6,581 nucleotides of DNA, taken from contig NZ_SJDU01000112.1 of NCBI RefSeq assembly GCF_005518285.1, forward strand, positions 1 to 6,581, read 5' to 3'. Shown in pieces: positions 1-6,475 of this stretch. Position 1 is the first letter of the stretch, and every line of letters begins with the position of its first letter. Both the position numbers and the translations under genes were made by a program. The notes below the pieces were generated by a model. It was not told the DNA's origin. It did not search any database and saw only the letters and a program-made list of their open reading frames with translations. Source of the DNA: Brachyspira catarrhinii (GTDB lineage Bacteria; Spirochaetota; Brachyspiria; Brachyspirales; Brachyspiraceae).

Positions 1-30
1 ATAGATTTTTTATTTTTTTGTATTAAACTA

Positions 31-36
31 TATAAT
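31..36 (+). promoter_or_regulatory. Candidate -10 element upstream of fabH
   Basis: A perfect TATAAT lies in the AT-rich leader, placing a transcription start near position 43 and giving an untranslated leader of about 49 nt before the fabH ATG. No good -35 is visible at the right spacing (only T-rich sequence around 8-14), so this rests on the -10 alone. In DNA this AT-rich such a hexamer can occur by chance, and fabH may instead be transcribed from a gene outside the window. Confidence 0.35.
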
Positions 37-91
37 AAAAATCATATAAAAATTATAAATAAAATAGAAAAATAAAAATTGGAGAATAGAA

Positions 92-1060
92 ATGAAGAGA
101 GCATATATCAAAAATATAGCCTATTATGTCCCTGAAAAAATATTGGACAATAAATATTTTGAAAGCATTTTGGATACGAACAACGAATGGATAGTAACTC
201 GCACGGGAATAGAAACGAGAAGAATGGCAAGAGAAGACGAAACTATTTTTGAAATGGGATTAAACGCTGTGAAGAATTTGCAAAATAAAGGCGTAGATTT
301 AAGCGATATAGACACGATTATAGTTCCGACAGTTACTAAAGATTATATATTTCCTTCAATGGCGGGGCAGATTCAAAAAGCGCTCGGTTTAAAACATTGT
401 TTCGCTTTGGATTTTTCGGCGGCTTGTTCTGGCTATGTTTACGCTTTAAATACTATCACCGCGTTGATAGAAAGCGGGCAGTCAAAAAATGTTCTTATGT
501 TATGCAGTGAAAAATTGACTAAAGATATAAATTGGAAAGACAGAGGAACGGCAATTTTATTTGGAGATGCGGCTACCGCTTCTTTGATAACGGGAAGAGA
601 AGACGGAAGAGGCGTTTTGGCTATGGATATGCAAAGCGAACCCGATTTGACTATCGTTTTAAATGGAGGAAGCGCATGCCCTATAAGAGCGGAAGATTGC
701 GATGGAGCGGATTTTAAAATATATATGGAAGGCGGAGAAACTTTCAAAAGGGCGGTTACAGAATTTTCAAACAGCATAGATAGAGTTTTAGCAAAAGCGG
801 GAAAAAGTTTATCGGATGTAAAATTCTTCGTTCCGCATCAGGCTAATTTGAGAATAATTCAAGCGGTTGCAAAAAGAATAGGACTTCCAATGGAAAAAGT
901 AAGCGTCACTTTAAACAAATTTGGAAATTCTTCTTCTACGAGTATAGGATTGGCTTTAAACGATGCGCTTGAAAAAAATAAAATTAAAGACGGAGATTTG
1001 GTTTTATTCACTGGATTCGGCGGCGGTTTTACTTGGGGTTCAACATTAATGATTTGGTAA
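92..1060 (+). CDS. fabH: 3-oxoacyl-ACP synthase III (FabH, KAS III)
   Basis: Cytosolic enzyme that starts type II fatty acid synthesis by condensing an acyl-CoA primer (usually acetyl-CoA) with malonyl-ACP. The 322-residue length is normal for FabH. Visible family signatures are the nucleophile Cys112 in the context SAACSGY, His249 in VPHQANLRI, Asn279 in KFGNSSSTS, and the C-terminal glycine-rich GFGGGFTWGS. Trp33 and Arg151 match the CoA-contacting Trp and Arg of E. coli FabH. The segment after the Asn reads GNSSSTS where E. coli has GNTSAAS, a mild variation. The start is ATG 92, preceded by GGAGA at 81-85 with 6 nt spacing; an in-frame TAG at 65-67 rules out a much longer protein. It ends TAA TAA, and the helicase ATG follows 3 nt after the first stop, so the two are probably co-transcribed. 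Primer specificity (straight or branched) cannot be read from the sequence. Confidence 0.95.
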   Translation: MKRAYIKNIAYYVPEKILDNKYFESILDTNNEWIVTRTGIETRRMAREDETIFEMGLNAVKNLQNKGVDLSDIDTIIVPTVTKDYIFPSMAGQIQKALGLKHCFALDFSAACSGYVYALNTITALIESGQSKNVLMLCSEKLTKDINWKDRGTAILFGDAATASLITGREDGRGVLAMDMQSEPDLTIVLNGGSACPIRAEDCDGADFKIYMEGGETFKRAVTEFSNSIDRVLAKAGKSLSDVKFFVPHQANLRIIQAVAKRIGLPMEKVSVTLNKFGNSSSTSIGLALNDALEKNKIKDGDLVLFTGFGGGFTWGSTLMIW

Positions 1061-1063
1061 TAA

Positions 1064-3043
1064 ATGGATATACTTGAAAATATTAGTTTGGTTCAAAGAG
1101 AGGCGATACTGCATAGAGGAAGCCCTTTGCTTTTGCTTGCGGGAGCTGGAAGCGGTAAAACTCTCGTCATAACTAAAAAAATTGCCTACTTGATAAAAGA
1201 ATGCGAAATTCCGCCCGAAAGGATAATGGCTGTCACTTTTACCAATAAAGCGGCAAACGAAATGAAAAACAGAGTATGCGAACTTTTGCCTGAAATAAAA
1301 CCTTACAGATTATTTGTTAGAACTTTTCACTCGGCATGTTTAAGAATACTGAAAGAAAACGCAAATTATGTAGGCTATAAATCCGATTTTATAATTTTGG
1401 ACGAAAGCGATAAATTAACGATTATAAAAAGAATTATGAAAGAAGAGGAAACTCCGAAAAGCATAACTCCTAAACTTGTAATAAAATTTATCTCAAATGT
1501 TAAAAACGAAATGGAAGACAAAATTAATTATGACAGGAATATTTTTGAAAAAATTTATAATAAATATTTGGAATACGAACTTAAAGAAAATTTAATGGAT
1601 TTTGACGACCTTATACTAAATACGATAAAATTATTTGAAAAAGAAAAAGCGGTTTTAAATTATTATAAGGAAAGATTCAAATATATTTTAGTGGACGAAT
1701 TTCAAGACACGAATCCGCAGCAGTATAAATTGGTAAAATTGCTCGCTCAAAATTCCGAAAACGATTTGACGGTTGTTGGAGACGATGACCAAAGCATATA
1801 CGCTTTCAGAGGAGCGACTATTGTAAATATACTTAATTTTGAAAACGATTTTCCAAATACAAGAATAATCAGACTCGAAGAAAATTATAGATGCCCGAAA
1901 GATATTGTCGAAGCGGCTTTAAGTGTCATAAAAAATAATTCTAAAAGACATAGAAAAAATGTTTTTTCAAATAAAGACAGTCAATACAGAATAGAAAATT
2001 GGATTTGCTATTCGGATTTAGAAGAGGCAAAAGAAGTAGCCGAAGAAATAGAGCGACTTTTCGATTTGGGATTTGAAGCGAAAGACATCGTTATTTTATT
2101 TAGAACAAACAGCCAATCGAGAGTTTACGAAAAAGAATTGCTTATTCATTCGATTGATTACAAAATTTTAGGCGGAGTCGGTTTTTACGAAAGAATCGAA
2201 ATAAAAGATTCAATAGCTTTTTTAAGATTAATGACGGGGTTCAAAGATAATTTTAGTTTCAGAAGGACGATTAATACTCCTCCGCGTTCGATAGGCGAAA
2301 AAAGTTTGTCTAATTTCGAAGATTTTGCAATGTTAAGAGGTTTGACTTTATTTGACGCGATTGATTATATAGAAGAATCCGCATTACCTAAAAAAGCGAA
2401 AAATAATATAAAGGCTTATAAATCGATAATAGAAGATTATTCGGAGAAAATAAAAGAAGATACGGAAATCAACGAAGGAATCAATATAGAGCAAATATTT
2501 TTTAATTTTTTAAATGAAATAGATTATTTTTCAATTTTTAAAAGCGATGGCGAAATAAGAATGGCAACGGCAAACGATAATATAAAAGAGCTTTTTAGAG
2601 CTTATTACGATTATAAATTAATCGAAAATGACGCGAATATAAATATTTTTTTGGAAGAAACTTCGCTTTATAGAGATACTTCAAACAACGAAAATAAAGA
2701 CGCGATAACTTTAATGACGGTTCATAACGCTAAAGGTTTGGAATTTGAAGCGGTTTTTATGACGGGAATGGAGCATAGCGTTTTTCCGCATTATTTCGCT
2801 TTGGAAGAGGAAAACGGAATCGAAGAAGAGCGAAGACTTTTTTATGTGGCGATAACGAGGGCAAAAAAGAAACTTTATTTAACTTACTCTAAAAGAAGAA
2901 GAATAAACACGGGAATAATGGAACAAATTAAATCTTCTTTTTTAGAAGAGATACCTAAACATTTGATGGATATAAAAGAAAAAAATTCTTATCGTTATAA
3001 TCATAATTATATTGAGATAGACGAAGACGCTTTTGATTATTGA
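1064..3043 (+). CDS. UvrD/Rep/PcrA-family superfamily 1 ATP-dependent DNA helicase
   Basis: A 3'-5' DNA helicase of the UvrD-like SF1A group, acting in repair, recombination control or replication restart. All motifs are present: Q-motif QREAI (residues 11-15), Walker A AGAGSGKT (26-33, Lys32), motif Ia VTFTNKAANEMKNRV (57-71), TFHSACLRIL (87-96), MDFDDLI (178-184), Walker B LVDEFQDT (209-216), motif III GDDDQSIYAFRG (239-250), motif IV ENYRC (273-277), GGVGFYERIEIKD (370-382), NTPPRSIG (404-411), motif V TVHNAKGLEF (552-561) and motif VI RRLFYVAITRAKKKL (590-604). At 659 residues it is near the length of Rep and shorter than typical PcrA/UvrD; after motif VI only about 55 residues remain, so the C-terminal extension that binds RNA polymerase in PcrA/UvrD appears absent. 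GDDDQSIY also resembles Rep. The start is ATG 1064, because TAA (1061-1063) lies immediately upstream in frame. There is no clear Shine-Dalgarno, suggesting coupling to fabH translation. The family is certain; assignment to Rep, PcrA or UvrD is not. Confidence 0.95.
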   Translation: MDILENISLVQREAILHRGSPLLLLAGAGSGKTLVITKKIAYLIKECEIPPERIMAVTFTNKAANEMKNRVCELLPEIKPYRLFVRTFHSACLRILKENANYVGYKSDFIILDESDKLTIIKRIMKEEETPKSITPKLVIKFISNVKNEMEDKINYDRNIFEKIYNKYLEYELKENLMDFDDLILNTIKLFEKEKAVLNYYKERFKYILVDEFQDTNPQQYKLVKLLAQNSENDLTVVGDDDQSIYAFRGATIVNILNFENDFPNTRIIRLEENYRCPKDIVEAALSVIKNNSKRHRKNVFSNKDSQYRIENWICYSDLEEAKEVAEEIERLFDLGFEAKDIVILFRTNSQSRVYEKELLIHSIDYKILGGVGFYERIEIKDSIAFLRLMTGFKDNFSFRRTINTPPRSIGEKSLSNFEDFAMLRGLTLFDAIDYIEESALPKKAKNNIKAYKSIIEDYSEKIKEDTEINEGINIEQIFFNFLNEIDYFSIFKSDGEIRMATANDNIKELFRAYYDYKLIENDANINIFLEETSLYRDTSNNENKDAITLMTVHNAKGLEFEAVFMTGMEHSVFPHYFALEEENGIEEERRLFYVAITRAKKKLYLTYSKRRRINTGIMEQIKSSFLEEIPKHLMDIKEKNSYRYNHNYIEIDEDAFDY

Positions 3044-3100
3044 TTTTAAATTTACTTTAACCGACTTTTAATTTTTCTTTTAATATTATAAGATTATTAT

Positions 3101-4573
3101 ATGATTTTTTATGTATTAACTATAATATTTTTCTGTTATGTAATTTTTATTGCGATAAAAATGCTTCTTGAAAATAAGCCTCCTTATTCGTTTATAGCTT
3201 GGCTTACCGTTTTGGTTTTTCTTCCATACATTGGAGTTATATTTTATATTTTTTTGGGAATGAATTGGAAAAAATCAAAAAAGAAAATTTCGGCGAGGCT
3301 TCCAGAAGATATGTTAAAAAGGCATTTCTCTCCTATATTGGACGAGCAAATCAATATAATTAATAATATGGGCGGACTTTACGGTAAAAATGTAAACTTG
3401 GTTAAACTTGCCATAAAAAGCGGATACTCTCCGATAACCGTTCAAAACGAAGTTTCAATATTTGATAACGGCGAAGAACTTTTTGAAAACATGATAAACG
3501 ATTTGAAACTTGCGGAAAAAACTATTCACATGGAATATTTTATTTGGCGAAGCGACAAACTCGGAAAAAAAATAAAAGACATTCTTATAAAGAAAGCAAA
3601 AGAAGGAGTGGAAGTCAGATTGATATTTGACGGCGTGGGTTCTATGTTGCGCATAAGCCGAAAGTATAGAAGAGAATTAAGAAGAAACAAAATAAAATTT
3701 TTATATTATCATGACCCTTTTTCAATTTTTTGGACAAGATTCGTCAATTATAGAAATCACAGAAAAATAGTGGTTATAGACGGAATCGTCTCATATATGG
3801 GAGGTATGAATTTGGGACAGGAATATATTGACGGCGGAAAAAGATTTTCTTCTTGGCGGGATATTCATTTAAGAATAGTGGGAGATTCATGTAATTTGAT
3901 ACAAAATATTTTTATTTGCGATTGGCATAACGCTGGCGGAAAAGATTTGGATTATGTTCTTGACGATAATTCCAATAATTCAACCGACATGAAAAATTTA
4001 TTTCCTCTACCTATTACCGAAAAATATTTGCCCGTTCAAATTCTCTCTTCGGGTCCAGATTCAAAATGGGATACGATTCAAAAAGTTTATTCCAAGATGA
4101 TAGAAGAAGCTAAAGAAAGCGTTTATATCGAAAGTCCTTATTTCGTTCCCGATGAAGGATTTTTACAAATTTTAGAAAACGCTTCTTTGTCGGGAGTCAA
4201 TGTCAATTTAATGATAACGGGACATCCCGATAAACTTCTCGCTTGGTGGGTGGCTCAAACTTATTTTGAAACTCTGCTTAAAGCGGGCGTGAATATTTAT
4301 TTATATCAAAAAGGTTTTCTGCATAGTAAATTCTGCATTATAGACGGAAGCATTGTCTCATGCGGAACTTGTAATATGGATGTTAGAAGTTTTTATTTGC
4401 ATTACGAAATGAACGCCGTTATTTACGATTCGGAAATTTCCAAAAAATTTGAAAATATATTCAAAAAAGATATTTTAAATTCGCATAAAATAACCGCCGA
4501 AGAATACGCCAAACAACCCGTTTTAGTTAGGTTAAGGAATTCCGCTTGTAGAATAATAGCGCCTGTTTTATAA
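3101..4573 (+). CDS. cls: Cardiolipin synthase (phospholipase D type)
   Basis: Membrane-anchored enzyme of the bacterial Cls type, which typically joins two phosphatidylglycerol molecules into cardiolipin and glycerol. Residues 1-20 and about 29-53 form two hydrophobic helices (the PLD N-terminal anchor), followed by a Lys-rich stretch (57-62). Both catalytic HKD motifs are intact: His220-Lys222-Asp227 in NHRKIVVIDG with downstream GGMN, and His408-Lys410-Asp415 in LHSKFCIIDG with downstream GTCN, where the usual GTAN has Ala replaced by Cys424. The C-terminal half keeps ESPYFVPDE (344-352) and ends in APVL, like the usual SPLL end. The 490 residues match full-length Cls (about 480-515). The start is fixed by an in-frame TAA at 3089-3091, leaving ATG 3101 as the first start. 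The Shine-Dalgarno is very weak (AAG at 3090-3092), so translation may be low or coupled. It lies 57 nt after the helicase gene with no evident terminator between, so it is probably in the same operon. It ends TAA TAA. Confidence 0.93.
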   Translation: MIFYVLTIIFFCYVIFIAIKMLLENKPPYSFIAWLTVLVFLPYIGVIFYIFLGMNWKKSKKKISARLPEDMLKRHFSPILDEQINIINNMGGLYGKNVNLVKLAIKSGYSPITVQNEVSIFDNGEELFENMINDLKLAEKTIHMEYFIWRSDKLGKKIKDILIKKAKEGVEVRLIFDGVGSMLRISRKYRRELRRNKIKFLYYHDPFSIFWTRFVNYRNHRKIVVIDGIVSYMGGMNLGQEYIDGGKRFSSWRDIHLRIVGDSCNLIQNIFICDWHNAGGKDLDYVLDDNSNNSTDMKNLFPLPITEKYLPVQILSSGPDSKWDTIQKVYSKMIEEAKESVYIESPYFVPDEGFLQILENASLSGVNVNLMITGHPDKLLAWWVAQTYFETLLKAGVNIYLYQKGFLHSKFCIIDGSIVSCGTCNMDVRSFYLHYEMNAVIYDSEISKKFENIFKKDILNSHKITAEEYAKQPVLVRLRNSACRIIAPVL

Positions 4574-4620
4574 TAAAGTTCTTATAGATTGTTTTATTTA
4601 GAATTTTATAAATTTGATAA

Positions 4621-4671
4621 AACGAAATAAACTCCTACGAAAATAAAATTATAGGAGTTTATTAATTCGTT
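4621..4671. terminator. Bidirectional intrinsic terminator between convergent genes
   Basis: A perfect 12-bp inverted repeat pairs 4626-4637 (AATAAACTCCTA) with 4652-4663 (TAGGAGTTTATT) around a 14-nt loop. The stem is extended by 5 more pairs (4621-4625 with 4667-4671) across a 3-nt bulge. Read leftward, as a transcript from the transporter gene, the 12-bp stem is followed by a T-rich stretch (TTTCGTTTTATC), a good terminator tail. Read rightward, downstream of cls, the tail is less T-rich, but a second small hairpin with a T7 run follows at 4675-4695. Its position, 47 nt after the cls stop and 12 nt past the transporter stop, fits shared use. Confidence 0.75.
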
Positions 4672-4674
4672 ATA

Positions 4675-4695
4675 TTAGTTATACTAACTTTTTTT
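4675..4695 (+). terminator. Weak second hairpin with T7 tail downstream of cls
   Basis: TTAGT (4675-4679) pairs with ACTAA (4683-4687) around a 3-nt loop, followed after one C by seven T residues (4689-4695). It could help stop rightward transcription that passes the main hairpin at 4621-4671. The T run lies inside the last codons of the convergent transporter gene (encoding Asn-Lys-Lys-Ser), so it may be only coding sequence. The stem is short and weak. Confidence 0.35.
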
Positions 4696-5607
4696 ATTAA
4701 CGAAAATAAATTTCATAAAACTTGCATATACAAATATAACAAGTATTATGGCTATAAAACTTTCTATTAAAACAAAAGTTTGTAAAAAAGGCATAGGATG
4801 TCCAAGATTATTAAAACAAACCATAGACTGCTTTAAAGCGATAGCCGTAATAACAAACGGGAAAGTAAACGATGCAAAACTTGGATAAAACTGTAATTTG
4901 ATATATTTAATAAGTTGCGCCAATGCAAATATATAAAGTATAGTCGATACTATAAGCATAACGACTAAAAATATAAACGCCTTTGGATTAACCGACTGAA
5001 TATATCCAGCTATGCATAAACTCATAGGCGCGCCGTATATACATATAAGAGGTTTAGCGGGTTCTGGTATTTCCTTATATTTTATATATCGAATACTAAC
5101 TAAAATCAATAATAAAATAAGCGCTACAAATCCAAACCAAAAACAGGCAGTTCCTATTTTAAGTTGATTGTAAGCGGGAGCCGTAACCGATGCCGCGACT
5201 ATTCCCACATATACTATATAATAGCTTGCGAATACTTTTTTTATATCAAGCTTTGCTATAAATTTTATTGTAAAATATATTATAAGCGCTATATGTAAAA
5301 CGATTGCAAAAATCCATATATAAAATGCGACTTGTCCTATAAAAGGTTTTGCATAAACGGTAAGAAGCATAAGCGCCATTGGAAAAGTTCCAGAAACTGA
5401 CGCCATTATAGGATTTTCCATATCTTTTTTTACATCTTCAAAACATAAAATTAATTTAAGTATTACGAGTATAAGTAAAAATACCGCCAATACTCCGCAA
5501 ATATATCTTACATTTTCCGAATAGCTTTGAAGCAAGTTCCCAAGAGCGGATACGCCGAGCATAAGTCCGCAAATTGGAATCGGGACTTTTTTAATTACAT
5601 CTTTCAT
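4684..5607 (-). CDS. TDT/SLAC1-family (TehA-like) membrane transporter
   Basis: An integral inner-membrane transporter of the tellurite-resistance/dicarboxylate transporter family, which includes TehA, yeast Mae1 (malate) and Ssu1 (sulfite). The protein is about 307 residues with ten hydrophobic segments, roughly 9-27, 34-56, 67-84, 91-115, 126-144, 155-173, 186-204, 209-229, 243-259 and 274-300 (numbered from ATG 5607). Family-like stretches include PIPICGLMLGVSALGNLLQS near the N-terminus, NPIMASVSGTFPMALMLL, YYIVYVGIVAASVTAP, PLICIYGAPMSLCIAGY and FYPSFASFTFPFVITA. ATG 5607 gives an N-terminus MKDVIKKVPIPICG of the form usual in this family. A TTG at 5616 would add three residues; AAGG at 5624-5621 is close to that TTG (4 nt) and far from the ATG (13 nt), so the start is not settled. 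It follows the Cys-rich protein gene by 22 nt (13 nt if TTG is used), so the two form one transcription unit. The substrate cannot be read from sequence; a tellurite role should not be assumed. Confidence 0.88.
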   Translation of the reverse strand: MKDVIKKVPIPICGLMLGVSALGNLLQSYSENVRYICGVLAVFLLILVILKLILCFEDVKKDMENPIMASVSGTFPMALMLLTVYAKPFIGQVAFYIWIFAIVLHIALIIYFTIKFIAKLDIKKVFASYYIVYVGIVAASVTAPAYNQLKIGTACFWFGFVALILLLILVSIRYIKYKEIPEPAKPLICIYGAPMSLCIAGYIQSVNPKAFIFLVVMLIVSTILYIFALAQLIKYIKLQFYPSFASFTFPFVITAIALKQSMVCFNNLGHPMPFLQTFVLIESFIAIILVIFVYASFMKFIFVNKKS

Positions 5608-5629
5608 ATTTTTCAACCAACCTTAAATA

Positions 5630-6154
5630 TCAAATGTCCGCAATCTTTCTTCTTTCGCCAGGTTCGTCAACTTCGTCTATATTTTTTATTCCAAGTTCTC
5701 TTGAAATTATTTGAGCCACTTTCCAAGCGCAAAGTCCCGTATAGTAAATGCATTGCTCTTTATGTTCGCCTTGCCCCATATTAAATTCTCTGGTAAGAAC
5801 TCTGCAGCAAATTGCATTTTTACCGTTATGTTCTTTGAACCATTCATGAAGCTCATGCGTTAATTCCAAACATTTTATGCTTTTTGGGTCTGTTGGTCCC
5901 GCTTGTTCCGTTCTTCCAAAAAACATTCCGAGAGCCAATATTCCTCCATTTAAAGCTCCGCACATACATCCCGACTTTCCCGCGCCAACCGCCATACCAG
6001 ATGCCATCGCTATAACCTCGTCTGGCACATCAAGTTTTAATTCGTCTTTTATTGTGCTTATGAGCGCTTCGCAGCAATAATAACCTCCTTTGAATCTTCT
6101 ATCGGCTTCTCTTTGAATCGCTCTTGGACTTATTTCTGTTACTCCTATAGTCAT
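5630..6154 (-). CDS. C_GCAxxG_C_C family putative redox-active protein
   Basis: A 174-residue soluble protein with nine cysteines (27, 28, 63, 65, 95, 116, 117, 135, 142). It carries the family's CGAxxG signature as CGALNGG (65-71) inside a glycine-rich hydrophobic stretch (GKSGCMCGALNGGILALGM, 59-77). An upstream Cys (27/28 in YYCCEA), a Cys in the CCRVL segment (116/117) and C-terminal Cys135/142 complete the four-cysteine pattern. The family is described as putatively redox-active, with no firm biochemical function; Cys or metal chemistry is inferred. The protein is longer than the roughly 140-residue family model, and the CC pairs and CMC give more thiols than the four conserved ones. No signal peptide or membrane segment is seen, so it is probably cytosolic. 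The start is ATG 6154, supported by AAGGAGA at 6167-6161 with 6 nt spacing, the best ribosome-binding site in the window. The transporter gene follows in the same direction 22 nt after the TGA stop. Confidence 0.88.
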   Translation of the reverse strand: MTIGVTEISPRAIQREADRRFKGGYYCCEALISTIKDELKLDVPDEVIAMASGMAVGAGKSGCMCGALNGGILALGMFFGRTEQAGPTDPKSIKCLELTHELHEWFKEHNGKNAICCRVLTREFNMGQGEHKEQCIYYTGLCAWKVAQIISRELGIKNIDEVDEPGERRKIADI

Positions 6155-6160
6155 AATATT

Positions 6161-6167
6161 TCTCCTT
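6161..6167 (-). promoter_or_regulatory. Strong Shine-Dalgarno of the Cys-rich redox protein
   Basis: On the minus strand AAGGAGA lies 6 nt before ATG 6154, nearly a full complement to the 16S rRNA 3' end. It fixes the start of the gene and contrasts with the weak sites before the transporter, the helicase and cls. Confidence 0.8.
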
Positions 6168-6272
6168 AAAAATAAAATTTATAATTAATATTGTTTTTTT
6201 AAACTGTTTTTTCTAATGTATTTTTTATCAAATTAGATATTGATTCCTATAATCTCACGGATTACTTAATTT

Positions 6273-6350
6273 TTAGATATGAGGAAAAGCTAACGCATTG
6301 AAAAGTAGAATAAGTATTTTACAAGATTTGACGAAAAATAATTCATTCAT
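6273..6350 (-). CDS. Possible small hydrophobic peptide in the redox-gene leader
   Basis: Twenty-five codons from ATG 6350 to TAA 6273 encode a peptide starting MNELFFVKSCKILILLFNAL and ending AFPHI. AGGAA (6360-6356) stands 5 nt before the ATG, a good ribosome-binding site. Two lysines followed by ILILLFNALAF look like a signal peptide or one short membrane helix, with ALA resembling a cleavage site. A leftward promoter candidate lies just upstream (6405-6378) and the redox gene starts 118 nt downstream. No frame after the stop continues an obvious protein (each closes within about 12 codons), so it is either a genuine small peptide, a leader ORF, or the eroded 5' end of an exported-protein gene. 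Short ORFs arise often by chance, so support is limited to the ribosome-binding site and residue pattern. Confidence 0.3.
   Translation of the reverse strand: MNELFFVKSCKILILLFNALAFPHI
6305..6322. repeat. Short inverted repeat within the small ORF
   Basis: GTAGAATA and TATTTTAC form an 8-bp near-perfect inverted repeat (one G-T pair in the plus-strand RNA) with a 2-nt centre. The stem is too weak for a terminator and no T run follows. It could be a dyad protein-binding site or chance in AT-rich DNA. Confidence 0.2.
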
Positions 6351-6367
6351 AATTTTTCCTATCAATT

Positions 6368-6384
6368 TTATAATCGAATTATAA
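6368..6384. repeat. 7-3-7 inverted repeat with TTATAAT arms
   Basis: TTATAAT (6368-6374) and ATTATAA (6378-6384) are perfect inverted copies around CGA. The arms equal those of the Bacillus PerR box (7-1-7), but the spacer is 3 instead of 1, so it is not a canonical PerR/Fur site. Each arm also contains a TATAAT on one strand, so the dyad may simply be back-to-back -10 elements. The site overlaps the leftward promoter candidate and would be well placed to control it. Confidence 0.35.
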
Positions 6385-6405
6385 CAAATTTATAAAAAAT
6401 AGCAA
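6378..6405 (-). promoter_or_regulatory. Candidate leftward promoter for the redox/transporter unit
   Basis: On the minus strand TTGCTA (6405-6400, four of six consensus bases) and TATAAT (6383-6378, perfect) are 16 nt apart. Transcription would begin near 6371, 21 nt before the small ORF and about 217 nt before the redox gene, producing a long leader. It is the only minus-strand pair of elements I found upstream of 6154. Confidence 0.45.
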
Positions 6406-6475
6406 TAGTTAATTTATTATTCTCTGCTTATTTTTTATAATCTAATTTCATATTGACTGTATTTTAATATAATCC

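Noticed and set aside
124..777. Open frames on the minus strand (63 and 112 codons) and a 61-codon plus-strand frame inside fabH
   Set aside because: They lie wholly inside a clear fabH gene, have no family resemblance and no ribosome-binding site; they are shadow frames.
3046..3060. A terminator between the helicase gene and cls
   Set aside because: The only hairpin is five A-T pairs (TTAAA with TTTAA), too weak to end transcription.
4684..5607. Naming the transporter a tellurite resistance protein
   Set aside because: The family also carries dicarboxylates and sulfite; no neighbouring tellurite gene or specific residue supports tellurite.
5527..6080. Plus-strand open frames of 85 and 67 codons opposite the transporter and redox genes
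   Set aside because: They are antisense to two well-supported genes and show no recognisable protein features.
6233..6280. TTAGATAT direct repeat (6233-6240 and 6273-6280)
   Set aside because: Eight AT-rich bases repeated once 40 nt apart is expected by chance at this composition, and no other feature is associated with it.
6241..6300. A riboswitch in the leader of the redox gene
   Set aside because: I compared the patch by eye with TPP, preQ1, fluoride, purine, c-di-GMP and T-box cores and found no matching conserved core or strong helices.
6328..6355. TTGACG (6328-6333) with TAATTT (6350-6355) as a rightward promoter
   Set aside because: The -10 is poor and no gene follows within a reasonable distance before the better promoter at 6476-6503.
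6453..6473. TTGACT and TATAAT as a promoter pair
   Set aside because: The 9-nt spacer is too short for sigma-70 recognition; the TTGAAA/TATAAT pair at 6476-6503 is better.
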